The position numbers were made by a program, and so were the translations under genes. A DNA stretch of 64,000 nt, taken from Streptomyces celluloflavus. Its GTDB lineage: Bacteria > Actinomycetota > Actinomycetes > Streptomycetales > Streptomycetaceae. Shown one piece after another: positions 1 through 8,312 of the stretch. The notes under the pieces were generated by a model, which made no database searches, was not told the origin of the DNA, and saw nothing but the letters and a program-made list of their open reading frames with translations. Numbering within the stretch: the stretch's first letter is position 1; each line of letters opens with the position of its first letter. Location: positions 1 through 64,000 of the forward strand of contig JOEL01000012.1 of assembly GCA_000720995.1 (NCBI GenBank). Reading direction: 5' to 3'.

Positions 1-1
1 C

Positions 2-253
2 GTCCTCGTCGACACCCGCCGCCTCGCCGACTGCTTCCCCGCCGTCGACTACTTCGAGAACAGCGGACTCCCCTTCGTCATCGCCCTCAACGGCTTCGAC
101 GGCCATCAGCCGTACACACCGGACGAGGTCCGCGAAGCACTGCAGATCGGACCGGACGCGCCGATCATCATCACCGACGCACGACACCGCTCCGAGGCCA
201 AGAGCGCACTCATCACGCTCGTGGAGCACGCGCTGATGGCCCGGCTGCGCTAG
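2..253 (+). CDS. Conservon-type GTP-binding protein (CvnD-like), 3' end only
   Basis: Only the last 83 residues are in the window; the gene runs in from the left edge and stops at TAG 251-253. The visible part reads like the end of the small P-loop GTPase of Streptomyces conservons, with a VDYFEN helix, an ALNGFDG strand-turn matching the NKxD-type base-recognition region (here LNGFD) and a C-terminal helix ending LMARLR. In conservons this protein is the last of four genes and acts at the membrane with a sensor kinase-like partner. The N-terminal Walker region lies outside the window, so nucleotide binding cannot be checked. Family assignment rests on this fragment and on remembered gene order. 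Confidence 0.75.
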   Translation, partial: VLVDTRRLADCFPAVDYFENSGLPFVIALNGFDGHQPYTPDEVREALQIGPDAPIIITDARHRSEAKSALITLVEHALMARLR

Positions 254-300
254 TCCGGCTCCGGACGGTTCCGGTTCCCGGCGCGCGCCGTACGACGGAA

Positions 301-331
301 GGCCCCCGCACACCTGCCAGGTGCGGGGGCC
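301..331. terminator. Hairpin between convergent genes
   Basis: A perfect 11-bp inverted repeat (GGCCCCCGCAC at 301-311, GTGCGGGGGCC at 321-331) encloses a 9-nt loop. It lies between the GTPase gene on the plus strand and the dihydroxyacetone kinase gene on the minus strand, so it probably ends transcription from both sides. No T-run follows, as is usual in Streptomyces. Confidence 0.8.
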
Positions 332-373
332 TTCGCCGTGTGCGGGGCGGGGTTGCGGTACGTCCCGCGGGGC

Positions 374-2224
374 TCAGCGCAGGGTGTCGCCGACGGCGGT
401 GAGGATCAGGGCGAGGGAGACGGCTCCGGCGTCCGGATGGCCGTGGCCCAGCGCGCCCATCCGGGCCGCCCGGCCGCGGGCCGGGGTGAGTTCCGCGGTG
501 TCGGCGGCGGCCCGGGTGGCGGCCTCGGCGGCGGCCCGCCACGCCTTGGCCAGCTCCTCCCCCGCGCGGGTGCGCAGTTCGCGGCGGAACGGGTCGAGGG
601 CGTCCAGCATCGTCTTCTCCCCCACCCGCGCGCCGCCGAGTTCGCCGATGGCCCGCTGAGCGGCGTCCGCGGCGTCGGCGAACAGTTCGGTGTCACAGAC
701 CGGGCCCGTGCCGTCCGCGGTGGCGCCGCCGCTCGCGGTGCGGGCCAGGACGGCGCCGGTCTCGGCCAGCAGGGCGCCGTACAGGGCGCCCGAGGCGCCG
801 CCCGACGCGTCGGCGAGGGCGAGGCCCGCGGTGAGCAGGGCGGCGCCGGCCGAGCGCGGGTCGCCGGCCGGGCCCGGCTCGGCGGCGCGGGCGGCCGCGA
901 CGGCGGCGCGCAGCCCGCGGACGATGCCGATGCCGTGGTCGCCGTCGCCGGCGACCGCGTCCAGCCGGCCCAGTTCCGCCTCGTGCGCGGCGACCAGGTC
1001 GAACGCGGCTTGGAGCGCGGCGGTCGCGGGCAGGTCGACGGCGGTGGCGCGGTCGGCCGTGGACCCGTTGGCCGCGGCCGTGGCCGGCTGCGTATCCGGC
1101 GCCGCCGTCACCACCGTGACCGCCGTCACCGCCGCGGCCGCCGGTGCGTCCGTCCGGTCGTCGCTCCCGGCCGGATGGGCGCCCGGCAGGCTGCGGAAGG
1201 CCGGGGTGTCGCACGGGGCGTCGTACAGCCCGGTCAGTTCGTCGTCGAGGACCATCAGCGACAGCGAGACACCGGCGGTGTCGAAGGAGGTGACGAACTC
1301 GCCGACCTCGGGCCGGTAGGGGCGCAGTCCGGCCTCCCGCAGGCGCCGGTTGACCTGCCGGTAGACGACGAACATCTCCTCGTACTTGGTCCGGCCCAGG
1401 CCGTTGAGGAGGACCGCGACCCGGCCGTCGCCGCCGGGCGGCAGGTCCGGCAGTTCGGGCAGCAGGTTGTCCACCAGTTCGTCGGCCAGTTCGGCGGCGG
1501 TCAGGTTCCGGGTCGTGCGCAGGCCCGGCTCACCGTGGATGCCCATGCCCAGCTCGGTGGTGCCCGCGTTGACGGTGAAGAGCGGCGCGGCGGCGCCGGG
1601 GAGGGTGCAGCCGGCGAAGGCGGCGCCGAAGGTGCGGGTCATGGCGTTGGCGTGGGCGGCGATGCGGGTGACGCCCGCGAGGTCGTCACCGCGCTCGGCG
1701 GCCGCGCCGGCCGCCTTGAAGACGAAGAAGTCGCCGGCCACGCCGCGTCGGTCGCGGGACGGGTCGATCTGCCGGCCGTCGACCGGCGGCGGGCCGCTGG
1801 CGACATCGTCGGTGATCAGCACCGTACGGGTGTCGATGCCCGCGGCGGCCAGCCGGCGGGCGGCGAGGCCGAAGTGCATGACATCGCCCGCGTAGTTGCC
1901 GCAGGCCAGCAGGATGCCGGCGCCGCCGTCCGCGGCCCGTGCGGTGCGGTAGACCTGTTCGGCGCTGGGGCTGGCGAAGACGTCGCCGATCGCGGCGGCG
2001 TCGGCGAGACCGGGGCCGACCAGACCGGCGAAGGCCGGGTAGTGGCCGGAGCCGCCGCCGATGACGACCGCGACCTTGCCGGGGCGGGGCGCGTGGCGGC
2101 TGATGACGCCGCAGGCGTCCGGTACCCGGCGGACCGTGCGCGCGTAGGCGTCGGCCAGTCCTTCCAGCCAGTCCTCACGGAAGGTCTCGGCGTGGTGTCC
2201 GAGACCGGCGGGGATGGTGGTCAT
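374..2224 (-). CDS. ATP-dependent dihydroxyacetone kinase, fused DhaK-DhaL type
   Basis: A 616-residue protein that should phosphorylate dihydroxyacetone to DHAP in the cytoplasm with ATP. The N-terminal DhaK domain (about 1-335) shows GGGSGHYPAF near 57 and GTTELGMGIHGEPG near 221, whose His230 matches the histidine that binds substrate covalently. The C-terminal DhaL domain (about 410-616) has the metal/ATP motif AGDGDHGIG, GGASGALYG and GEKTMLDALDP. An Ala/Thr/Val-rich linker of about 50 residues, starting near 365, separates them. The ATG at 2222-2224 was chosen because GGAG lies 9 nt upstream; an in-frame ATG 13 codons earlier lacks this. It is the single-chain ATP-using type rather than the PTS-linked three-protein type. 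It appears to be a single-gene unit. Confidence 0.93.
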   Translation of the reverse strand: MTTIPAGLGHHAETFREDWLEGLADAYARTVRRVPDACGVISRHAPRPGKVAVVIGGGSGHYPAFAGLVGPGLADAAAIGDVFASPSAEQVYRTARAADGGAGILLACGNYAGDVMHFGLAARRLAAAGIDTRTVLITDDVASGPPPVDGRQIDPSRDRRGVAGDFFVFKAAGAAAERGDDLAGVTRIAAHANAMTRTFGAAFAGCTLPGAAAPLFTVNAGTTELGMGIHGEPGLRTTRNLTAAELADELVDNLLPELPDLPPGGDGRVAVLLNGLGRTKYEEMFVVYRQVNRRLREAGLRPYRPEVGEFVTSFDTAGVSLSLMVLDDELTGLYDAPCDTPAFRSLPGAHPAGSDDRTDAPAAAAVTAVTVVTAAPDTQPATAAANGSTADRATAVDLPATAALQAAFDLVAAHEAELGRLDAVAGDGDHGIGIVRGLRAAVAAARAAEPGPAGDPRSAGAALLTAGLALADASGGASGALYGALLAETGAVLARTASGGATADGTGPVCDTELFADAADAAQRAIGELGGARVGEKTMLDALDPFRRELRTRAGEELAKAWRAAAEAATRAAADTAELTPARGRAARMGALGHGHPDAGAVSLALILTAVGDTLR

Positions 2225-2554
2225 CAGCGCGCACTCCTTTGTCTCATCCCTGTGGGATCGCACTTCTCCCGCACGAAACCGCCGCCACCGCCGCCTCCGT
2301 CACCACTGCCGTCACCGGACCGCCCCGGCATTCCACCACCCGTACCCCGCCGCCCAGCGCTTTGCTTCCTCCCCTCCGGCCGCAATCGCTCCAACGGCGG
2401 CGCGCTCCCGCGAGGCGCGCGAGGGCGCCGTCCGCCGGCCGACGCGGACGCCCCGCGGCGCCCCGAGGGGCCCGCGCCGCCGCGGGCCCCTCGGGGCGCC
2501 GGGAGGGCGGTGCCTACGGCCCGGCCGGGTCCGCGGGCACCGCCCGGGAGCCGG
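2225..2554. other. Gene-free stretch before the dihydroxyacetone kinase gene
   Basis: This 330-base stretch holds the ribosome site of the kinase gene (GGAG at 2234-2237), a Ser/Pro/Arg-biased segment with no credible reading frame, and the large terminator hairpin at 2457-2500. The kinase promoter should lie in roughly 2240-2400, but I see no convincing -10/-35 pair. Confidence 0.6.
2457..2500 (-). terminator. Perfect 20-bp hairpin downstream of the DUF4360 gene
   Basis: Arms at 2457-2476 and 2481-2500 are perfectly complementary over 20 bp around a 4-nt loop and almost pure G+C. The hairpin is 54 bases past the DUF4360 stop and should be a very strong intrinsic-type terminator. Confidence 0.88.
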
Positions 2555-3211
2555 TCAGCGTGTGGCCGGGCACTGCTTCCACGCGAAGTGGTAGGTCGTG
2601 TTGATGCTGCCGTCGGTGGAGTCCATGGCCATGTAGCTGGTCGTGTTGGGGTCCGAGGTGCCGGCGTTCACCCGCAGTTCGGTGTTGATGTTGAAGTAGC
2701 GCTCCTCGCCGCAGGGGGCGTAGACCAGCGCGCTGACATCGGTCTCGTCCGACGTCTGCCAGTTGGCGTCGGCCGGACCGGTGAAGGTGTGGCTCTTGCG
2801 GCCCGTGTCGGAGTCGCCCTGGAAGTAGTAGCTCGCCTGCTCCAGGCCGTTGGCGCCGGGCTTGAGGGCGGCGTAGCCGCGGTAGTCGGCCTTGGCGACG
2901 GCGTAGGTGAAGCCCTGGGGGACGTGGACGTTCAGCGCGATCTGGCAGTTCTTGCGGGAGTCGGTCGGTTTGGTGTCCTTTCCGGCCTGGGCGAGGTATT
3001 CGCTGTAGGTGACCGTGAAGGCCGTGTTGTCCGGCGCGATGGCCACCGCGGCGCTGCCCGGCCGGCAGCCCGAACCGTTGACGGTCGCGACGTCGATGGT
3101 GATCTGACCGGCCGGCGGTTCCGTACCGCCCCGCGCCGGTGCGGTGGGGGACGCCGCTCCGGCGAACAGCAGCGATGCCACCGCGGCACCGGCACTCAGG
3201 GGGCTGAGCAT
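2555..3211 (-). CDS. Secreted DUF4360 family protein
   Basis: A 218-residue exported protein. The first 25 or so residues form a Sec-type signal peptide (hydrophobic AAVASLLFAGAAS), and the mature part begins with a short Pro/Gly-rich stretch. The rest matches the DUF4360 pattern: a beta-rich extracellular domain with four cysteines in two widely spaced pairs (SGCRPG, KNCQIA, APCGEE, KQCPAT), probably disulphide-bonded, and an aromatic-rich NTTSYMAMDST region. Function is unknown; members occur in fungi and actinomycetes as small secreted proteins. The ATG at 3209-3211 follows a purine-rich GGAAGGA site. It is a single-gene unit closed by a strong hairpin. Confidence 0.88.
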   Translation of the reverse strand: MLSPLSAGAAVASLLFAGAASPTAPARGGTEPPAGQITIDVATVNGSGCRPGSAAVAIAPDNTAFTVTYSEYLAQAGKDTKPTDSRKNCQIALNVHVPQGFTYAVAKADYRGYAALKPGANGLEQASYYFQGDSDTGRKSHTFTGPADANWQTSDETDVSALVYAPCGEERYFNINTELRVNAGTSDPNTTSYMAMDSTDGSINTTYHFAWKQCPATR

Positions 3212-3390
3212 GGGCTCTTCCTTCCGGTCGTCCTGGGGTCCGCCGGGGCGGCGCCAGGAAGGAGGGAATGACGAGCGAATGCCAGCACGGGGATCTTCGG
3301 CTGACCAGCCGTCCCCCGCAGGGTTGGGGCGAACCTACGCCTTGATTCGGCCGCGGCGCCGAGCGTTTACGGGGCCCGGGAGAACCACGG

Positions 3391-3447
3391 ACGGGGCCGG
3401 CCGCGGACGCGCACCCGGGTGGAGTGCGCGTCCGCGGCCGGCCCCGT
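3391..3447 (-). terminator. Perfect 24-bp hairpin downstream of accE
   Basis: The arms at 3391-3414 and 3424-3447 pair without mismatch over 24 bp around a 9-nt loop. The hairpin begins 36 bases past the accE stop and should end the accB-accE transcript. Perfect stems this long are uncommon even for Streptomyces terminators. Confidence 0.9.
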
Positions 3448-3482
3448 CGGGGCACCCGTTACGGAAGCGGCCGCGGAGCGGC

Positions 3483-3704
3483 TCAGCGCTGCCAGCTGGT
3501 CGCGCCGTGGAAGCCGTACTGACGCTCCAGACGGCGCCAGCGGGCGGCGGTGGCGTGCGGGTGGGCCGGGGTGGCGGCCGGCCGGTGGGCGGCGCGGGCC
3601 AGGAGAACGGCGGTCAGGGCGGCGAGCTCTTCCTCGCTGGCCCGGCCCTTCTCCACGCGGATGGGGTCGGTGCGGGACGTGGTGGTGCGGTCGGCAGGGT
3701 TCAC
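3483..3704 (-). CDS. accE: Acyl-CoA carboxylase epsilon subunit
   Basis: A 73-residue accessory subunit of the actinobacterial acyl-CoA carboxylase complex. It binds the carboxyltransferase beta subunit and stimulates assembly and activity. The family signatures are visible: an N-terminal [16 protein letters not shown] helix, an Ala-rich middle, and the closing QYGFHGATSWQR. It starts with GTG (3702-3704) behind GGAG. It lies 51 bases downstream of the carboxyltransferase gene on the same strand, the usual pairing, and the two are almost certainly co-transcribed. Confidence 0.95.
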   Translation of the reverse strand: MNPADRTTTSRTDPIRVEKGRASEEELAALTAVLLARAAHRPAATPAHPHATAARWRRLERQYGFHGATSWQR

Positions 3705-3755
3705 GTGAGTTCTTCTCCGTCGTCGGCGGTGGGCGCGGTACCGGTGCGGGCGCGG

Positions 3756-5339
3756 TTACTGCGGGGGGTTGCCGTGTTTGCGGGCGGGCAGGTCCGCGTG
3801 CTTGGTGCGCAGCATGTCCAGGGAGCGGATCAGCGTCTGGCGGGTCTCGGCGGGGTCGATGACGTCGTCGACCAGACCGCGCTCGGCCGCGTAGTACGGA
3901 TGCATCAGCTCGGACTTGTACTCCTTGACCATGCGCACCCGCATCGCCTCGGGGTCGTCCGCGTCGGCGATCTGCTTGCGGAAGATGACGTTGGCCGCGC
4001 CCTCGGCGCCCATCACGGCGATCTCGTTGGTGGGCCAGGCGTAGGTCAGGTCGGCGCCGATGGACTGGGAGTCCATGACGATGTACGCGCCGCCGTACGC
4101 CTTGCGCAGGACGACGGAGATGCGCGGCACGGTGGCGTTGCAGTACGCGTACAGCAGCTTGGCGCCGTGGCGGATGATGCCGCCGTGCTCCTGGTCGACG
4201 CCGGGCAGGAAGCCGGGGACGTCCAGGAGGGTGATGATCGGGATGTTGAAGGCGTCGCACATCTGGACGAAGCGGGCGGCCTTCTCGGACGCCTCGATGT
4301 CCAGCACACCGGCCAGCGACTGCGGCTGGTTGGCGACGATGCCCACCACCCGGCCGTCCAGGCGGGCCAGCGCGCAGATGATGTTGGTCGCCCAGCGCTC
4401 GTGGACTTCGAGGTGTTCGCCGTCGTCGACGATCTCCTCGATGACCTTGCGCATGTCGTACGGGCGGTTGCCGTCGGCCGGGACGAGGTCGAGCAGCGCG
4501 TCGCCGGAGCGGTCGGCGGGGTCCTCGCAGGCCACCGTCGGGGGGTTCTCCCGGTTGTTGGCCGGCAGGAGGGAGAGGAGGTAGCGGACCTCTTCGAGGC
4601 AGGTGGTCTCGTCGTCGTAGGCGAAGTGCGCGACGCCGGAGGTCTCGGCGTGCACATCCGCGCCGCCCAGGCCGTTCTGGGTGATCTCCTCACCGGTCAC
4701 CGCGCGGACCACGTCGGGTCCGGTGATGAACATCTGCGAGGTCTCGCGGACCATGAAGACGAAGTCCGTCAGCGCCGGGCTGTAGGCGGCGCCGCCCGCG
4801 CACGGACCGAGCATCACCGAGATCTGCGGGATGACGCCGGACGCCCTGGTGTTGCGCTGGAAGATGCCGCCGTAGCCGGCGAGCGCCGAGACGCCCTCCT
4901 GGATACGGGCGCCCGCGCCGTCGTTGAGCGAGACGAGCGGCGCACCGGCCTGGAGGGCCATGTCCATGATCTTGTGGATCTTGGTGGCGTGCGCCTCGCC
5001 CAGCGCACCGCCGAAGATCCGGAAGTCGTGCGCGTAGACGAACACGGTCCGGCCGTGGACGGTGCCCCAGCCGGTGATCACGCCGTCGGTGTAGGGCTTC
5101 TTCGCCTCCAGGCCGAAGCCGACCGCCCGGTGCCGCCGCAGCGGCTCCACCTCGTTGAACGAACCCTCGTCCAGCAGCAGCTCGATGCGCTCCCGCGCGG
5201 TCAGCTTGCCCTTGGCGCGCTGAGCTTCGGTGGCACGCTCGCTGGGGCCTCGCCGGGCCTGCTCGCGGATGGCGTGCAGCTCGGCAACGCGCCCGCGGGC
5301 GTCGTTCGCGCCGGCGGGCACCTCTTCGACAGTGGTCAT
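3756..5339 (-). CDS. accB: Acyl-CoA (acetyl/propionyl) carboxylase carboxyltransferase beta subunit
   Basis: A 527-residue biotin-dependent carboxyltransferase that moves CO2 from carboxybiotin on the AccA-type alpha subunit to acetyl- or propionyl-CoA, supplying malonyl- and methylmalonyl-CoA for fatty acids and polyketides. Both crotonase-like halves are present: an N-terminal half with GAGARIQEGVSALAGYG, which lines the acyl-CoA pocket, and a C-terminal half with PGFLPGVDQEHGGIIRHGAKLLYA and KAYGGAYIVM. The length is normal. The name pccB is equally used; which acyl-CoA is preferred cannot be decided here. The alpha subunit is not in the window. Upstream is a 325-bp divergent promoter region shared with the YceI gene. 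Confidence 0.96.
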   Translation of the reverse strand: MTTVEEVPAGANDARGRVAELHAIREQARRGPSERATEAQRAKGKLTARERIELLLDEGSFNEVEPLRRHRAVGFGLEAKKPYTDGVITGWGTVHGRTVFVYAHDFRIFGGALGEAHATKIHKIMDMALQAGAPLVSLNDGAGARIQEGVSALAGYGGIFQRNTRASGVIPQISVMLGPCAGGAAYSPALTDFVFMVRETSQMFITGPDVVRAVTGEEITQNGLGGADVHAETSGVAHFAYDDETTCLEEVRYLLSLLPANNRENPPTVACEDPADRSGDALLDLVPADGNRPYDMRKVIEEIVDDGEHLEVHERWATNIICALARLDGRVVGIVANQPQSLAGVLDIEASEKAARFVQMCDAFNIPIITLLDVPGFLPGVDQEHGGIIRHGAKLLYAYCNATVPRISVVLRKAYGGAYIVMDSQSIGADLTYAWPTNEIAVMGAEGAANVIFRKQIADADDPEAMRVRMVKEYKSELMHPYYAAERGLVDDVIDPAETRQTLIRSLDMLRTKHADLPARKHGNPPQ

Positions 5340-5664
5340 GTATCGACGGTACGTGGGCAGGGCGCCTCGTACCGATGTCGGTTTCGTACAACGTCAGGTG
5401 CGTTTTGGTGGGCAGGCAGCACAGAAGCGTCCTGTACGCGGCCTGCGCGGGGGCCTCCGTACGGGTGGACAGGACGTCCACCGTCTGTATGGGCCCGACA
5501 AACGACGCCGCCGCGATGTTGTGGCGATCCACGGCATGACCGGCGAAAGGAGCACCGGAGGACGGCGAGGAAACGACAAGGAAACTGCAAGGTTGAACAT
5601 TGAACTAGATCTCGCTATGGTTCATCTCGTTGAAGGTTAAACAAACCGTCTTTGAGGAGGAGCC
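5340..5664. other. Divergent promoter region between accB and the YceI gene
   Basis: This 325-base stretch carries no credible gene. Its right end holds the YceI promoter (5593-5621), the AT-richest part of the neighbourhood. I see no clear consensus promoter pointing toward accB. Confidence 0.6.
5593..5621 (+). promoter_or_regulatory. Promoter of the YceI gene, with TTGAAC repeats
   Basis: TTGAAC (5593-5598) and TATGGT (5616-5621) are separated by exactly 17 bp, a good vegetative-type promoter. TTGAAC occurs again at 5600-5605, and the reverse half GTTCA overlaps the -10 end, so a dyad TTGAAC...GTTCA spans the core promoter and could be an operator. Regulator unknown. Confidence 0.65.
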
Positions 5665-6291
5665 ATGGCTCTGTTCACCCGCAAGCGCACCGAGACCGCC
5701 GCCCGCACCGCCACCGCCACCCTCCCGGCGGACCCCGCACTGGCCGCGCTGACCGGCGACTACACCATCGACCCGGCGCACAGCAGCATCGGCTTCACCG
5801 TCCGGCACGCGATGGTCACCAATGTCCGCGGCGCGTTCGGGGAGCACCAGGGCACGCTCCACCTGGACGGCACCGACCCGGCCCGCTCCACCGCCGCCCT
5901 CGACATCACGATCGCCAGCGTCGACACCGGCATCGCCGACCGCGACGCCCATCTGCGCGGTGCCGACTTCTTCGACGCCGAGGTCTTCCCGCTGATGGCC
6001 TTCCGCTCCACCGCCGCCGAGCAGGTGGCCGACGACCGCTACCGCATCACCGGCGACCTGACCATCAAGGACGTCACCCGGCCGCTCAGCATCGACCTGG
6101 AGTTCAACGGCTCGGCCACCGACGTCTACGGCGCCGAGCGGGTCGGCTTCGAGGGCAGCGCCGAGATCCTGCGCTCCGCGTGGGGCCTGACCTGGAACGC
6201 CGCGCTGGAGGCCGGCGGTGTGATGGTCAGCGACAAGGTCAAGCTCACCTTCGACATCTCCGCGGTCAAGGCGGCCCCGCAGGCGTCCTGA
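5665..6291 (+). CDS. YceI family protein (isoprenoid/lipid-binding lipocalin-like)
   Basis: A 208-residue YceI-domain protein. The fold is a beta barrel that binds long isoprenoid or amphipathic lipids. Diagnostic features are DYTIDPAHSSIGFTVRHAMV at the start of the domain (about 32-51), VRGAFGEHQG, and the DRDAHLRGADFFDAEVFP segment typical of the family. No signal peptide is present, unlike the periplasmic E. coli protein, so it is probably cytoplasmic. About 30 N-terminal residues (Thr/Ala/Arg-rich) precede the domain. The start is set by a strong GAGGAGGAG ribosome site. It is a single-gene unit bounded by a clear promoter and a terminator. Physiological role unknown. Confidence 0.92.
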   Translation: MALFTRKRTETAARTATATLPADPALAALTGDYTIDPAHSSIGFTVRHAMVTNVRGAFGEHQGTLHLDGTDPARSTAALDITIASVDTGIADRDAHLRGADFFDAEVFPLMAFRSTAAEQVADDRYRITGDLTIKDVTRPLSIDLEFNGSATDVYGAERVGFEGSAEILRSAWGLTWNAALEAGGVMVSDKVKLTFDISAVKAAPQAS

Positions 6292-6320
6292 CCCTGCGGG
6301 CGCACCGCCCCCCGAAAACC

Positions 6321-6370
6321 CCGCGGCCCCGCGCCGGCCCCTCCCCCGGGGGCCGTACGCGGGGCCGCGG
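6321..6370. terminator. Nested hairpin between YceI and cimA genes
   Basis: The outer stem CCGCGGCCCCGCG (6321-6333) pairs with CGCGGGGCCGCGG (6358-6370), and an inner CGGCCCC/GGGGCCG stem extends it. It lies between convergent genes and should terminate both. Confidence 0.85.
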
Positions 6371-6429
6371 CCTTCGCCGTGGGGCCTGCCGGCTGTCGCC
6401 GTGGGGCCCGCGGCCTCGCCGGCTCCGGG

Positions 6430-8088
6430 TTACTCCCGCGGCTCCACCCCGGCCCGCAGCAGCCCGTACGCGTAGGCGTCGTCCAGCGCCTGCCAGGAGG
6501 CGGCGATGACGTTCTCCGCGACGCCGACCGTGGACCATTCGCCGTGGCCGTCGGTGGTGGAGACCAGGACGCGGGTGATGGAGCCGGTGCCCTGGCGGCC
6601 CTCCAGGATGCGGACCTTGTAGTCCACCAGCTCGATCTTGGCGAGCTGCGGGTAGATCCGCTCCAGGCCGATGCGCAGCGCCCGGTCCAGCGCGTTGACC
6701 GGGCCGTTGCCCTCGGCGGTGGTGACGATCCGCTCGCCCTTGGCCCACAGCTTCACGGTCGCCTCGTTGGCGTGCGTACCGTCCGGCCGGTCCTCGACGA
6801 TCGCCCGCCAGGACTCGACGCGGAAGTAGCGGCGCGGCTCCCCCGCCGCGGCCCGCTGGAGCTCGGCGCGCAGCAGCAGTTCGAACGAGGCGTCCGCGGC
6901 CTCGTAGGTGTAGCCCGCCAGCTCGCGCTCCTTGACCCGCTCGACGACCCGGCCGACCAGCGCGCGGTCGCCGCCGAGGTCGATGCCGAGTTCCTTGCCC
7001 TTCAGCTCGATGGAGGCGCGGCCCGCCATGTCGGAGACCAGCATCCGCATGGTGTTGCCGACCTGCGCCGGGTCGATGTGCTGGTAGAGGTCCGGGTCGA
7101 TCTTGATGGCGGAGGCGTGCAGCCCCGCCTTGTGCGCGAAGGCGGAGACGCCGACGTAGGGCTGGTGGGTGGAGGGCGTGAGGTTGACGACCTCGGCGAT
7201 GGCGTGCGAGATCCGGGTGGTCTCGGCGAGCTTGCCCGCGGGCAGCACCCGGCGGTCGTACTTGAGCTCCAGGGCGGCGACGACCGGGAAGAGGTTGGCG
7301 TTGCCGACCCGCTCGCCGTAGCCGTTCGCGGTGCACTGGACGTGGGTGGCGCCCGCGTCGACCGCGGCCAGGGTGTTGGCCACGGCGCAGCCCGTGTCGT
7401 CCTGCGCGTGGATGCCCAGCCGCGCCCCGGTGTCCGCGAGCACGGTCCGCACCACCGCGGTGACCTGCGCGGGAAGCATGCCGCCGTTGGTGTCGCAGAG
7501 CACCACGACATCGGCTCCGGCCTCGCTCGCGGTCCGTACGACCTGCTTGGCGTAGTCCGGGTCCCGCACATAGCCGTCGAAGAAGTGCTCGCAGTCCAGG
7601 AACACCCGGCGGCCGTGGTCGCGGAGGTGGGCGACGGTGTCCCGCACCATCGCGAGGTTCTCCTCCGGTGTGGTGCGCAGCGCCAGTTCCACATGCCGGA
7701 CATGGGACTTGGCGACCAGCGTGACCACCGGGGCCTGCGATTCCAGGAGCGCGGCGACCTGCGGATCGTCCTCGACCCGGACGCCCGCCTTGCGGGTGGC
7801 ACCGAAGGCGACCAGCTGGGCGTGGCGGAAGACGGTCTCCGCGCGGGCCCGTGCGAAGAACTCGGTGTCCCGGGGGTTGGCGCCGGGCCAGCCGCCCTCG
7901 ATGAAGCCCACCCCGAAGTCGTCCAGGTGCCGGGCGATGGTCAGCTTGTCGGCGACGGTCAGATTGATGCCCTCGCGCTGCGCGCCGTCGCGCAGCGTCG
8001 TGTCGAACACGTGGAAGTCGTCGGACACCGGGCCCTGGGCCGGGCTGGGCGGGGCCTGGGCGGGTTCGGAGGGGAGTGCGTCCGTCAT
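6430..8088 (-). CDS. cimA: Citramalate synthase
   Basis: A 552-residue enzyme of the isopropylmalate/citramalate synthase family. It condenses pyruvate with acetyl-CoA to (R)-citramalate, giving a threonine-independent route to 2-oxobutyrate and isoleucine. The TIM-barrel signature FDTTLRDGAQREGINLT is near residue 27, followed by IEGGWPGANPRD, the metal-binding HAQDDTGCAVANTLAA and TANGYGERVGNANL. The C-terminal 150 residues form the LeuA-type dimerization/feedback domain. The ATG at 8086-8088 is chosen because AGGAG lies 10 nt upstream. It is preceded by a leader peptide and attenuator, so expression is probably controlled by charged isoleucine tRNA. Confidence 0.93.
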   Translation of the reverse strand: MTDALPSEPAQAPPSPAQGPVSDDFHVFDTTLRDGAQREGINLTVADKLTIARHLDDFGVGFIEGGWPGANPRDTEFFARARAETVFRHAQLVAFGATRKAGVRVEDDPQVAALLESQAPVVTLVAKSHVRHVELALRTTPEENLAMVRDTVAHLRDHGRRVFLDCEHFFDGYVRDPDYAKQVVRTASEAGADVVVLCDTNGGMLPAQVTAVVRTVLADTGARLGIHAQDDTGCAVANTLAAVDAGATHVQCTANGYGERVGNANLFPVVAALELKYDRRVLPAGKLAETTRISHAIAEVVNLTPSTHQPYVGVSAFAHKAGLHASAIKIDPDLYQHIDPAQVGNTMRMLVSDMAGRASIELKGKELGIDLGGDRALVGRVVERVKERELAGYTYEAADASFELLLRAELQRAAAGEPRRYFRVESWRAIVEDRPDGTHANEATVKLWAKGERIVTTAEGNGPVNALDRALRIGLERIYPQLAKIELVDYKVRILEGRQGTGSITRVLVSTTDGHGEWSTVGVAENVIAASWQALDDAYAYGLLRAGVEPRE

Positions 8089-8193
8089 GCTGGTCTGGCT
8101 CCTGTCGGGATCTCGGTCTACCGGAATGACCGGCTCCACCGTCCCTCCATGATCCCTCGCGCTCCGCCGCCGGCGACGGGTGGGCCGGAAACG

Positions 8194-8219
8194 AAAAAAC
8201 CCCTCGCGGGTGCGAGAGG
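8194..8219 (-). terminator. Attenuator hairpin of cimA
   Basis: Read on the minus strand, CCTCTCGC, a 4-nt loop ACCC, GCGAGGGG and then TTTTTT. One T-G wobble lies in an otherwise perfect 8-bp stem. The true T-run is unusual in this G+C-rich DNA, where simple gene-end terminators lack it. It sits 105 bases upstream of the cimA start and 58 bases after the leader ORF. Confidence 0.82.
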
Positions 8220-8276
8220 TCTGCGCGCGGGTCTGGGACGACGGTGGCCGCGCCGTACTCGGTTCGTACGGGGCGG

Positions 8277-8312
8277 TCACTGCGGACCGGCGCGCCTGCT
8301 GCCAATAATCAT
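8277..8312 (-). CDS. Candidate cimA leader peptide with tandem Ile codons
   Basis: A short frame reads MIIGSRRAGPQ then stop. The two Ile codons are both ATT, a rare choice here where ATC dominates. An in-frame GTG at 8325-8327 would give a 16-residue form; no ribosome site precedes either start, but CAGACT lies 6 nt before the GTG, which could be a leaderless start. Position and the downstream hairpin with T-run fit ribosome-mediated attenuation by isoleucine. The peptide itself is inferred. Confidence 0.6.
   Translation of the reverse strand: MIIGSRRAGPQ

Noticed and set aside
338..3271. A 977-codon plus-strand open frame opposite the dihydroxyacetone kinase and DUF4360 genes
   Set aside because: It is a by-product of extreme G+C: low-complexity Gly/Ala/Arg sequence, no domain, and it spans several real genes and terminators on the other strand.
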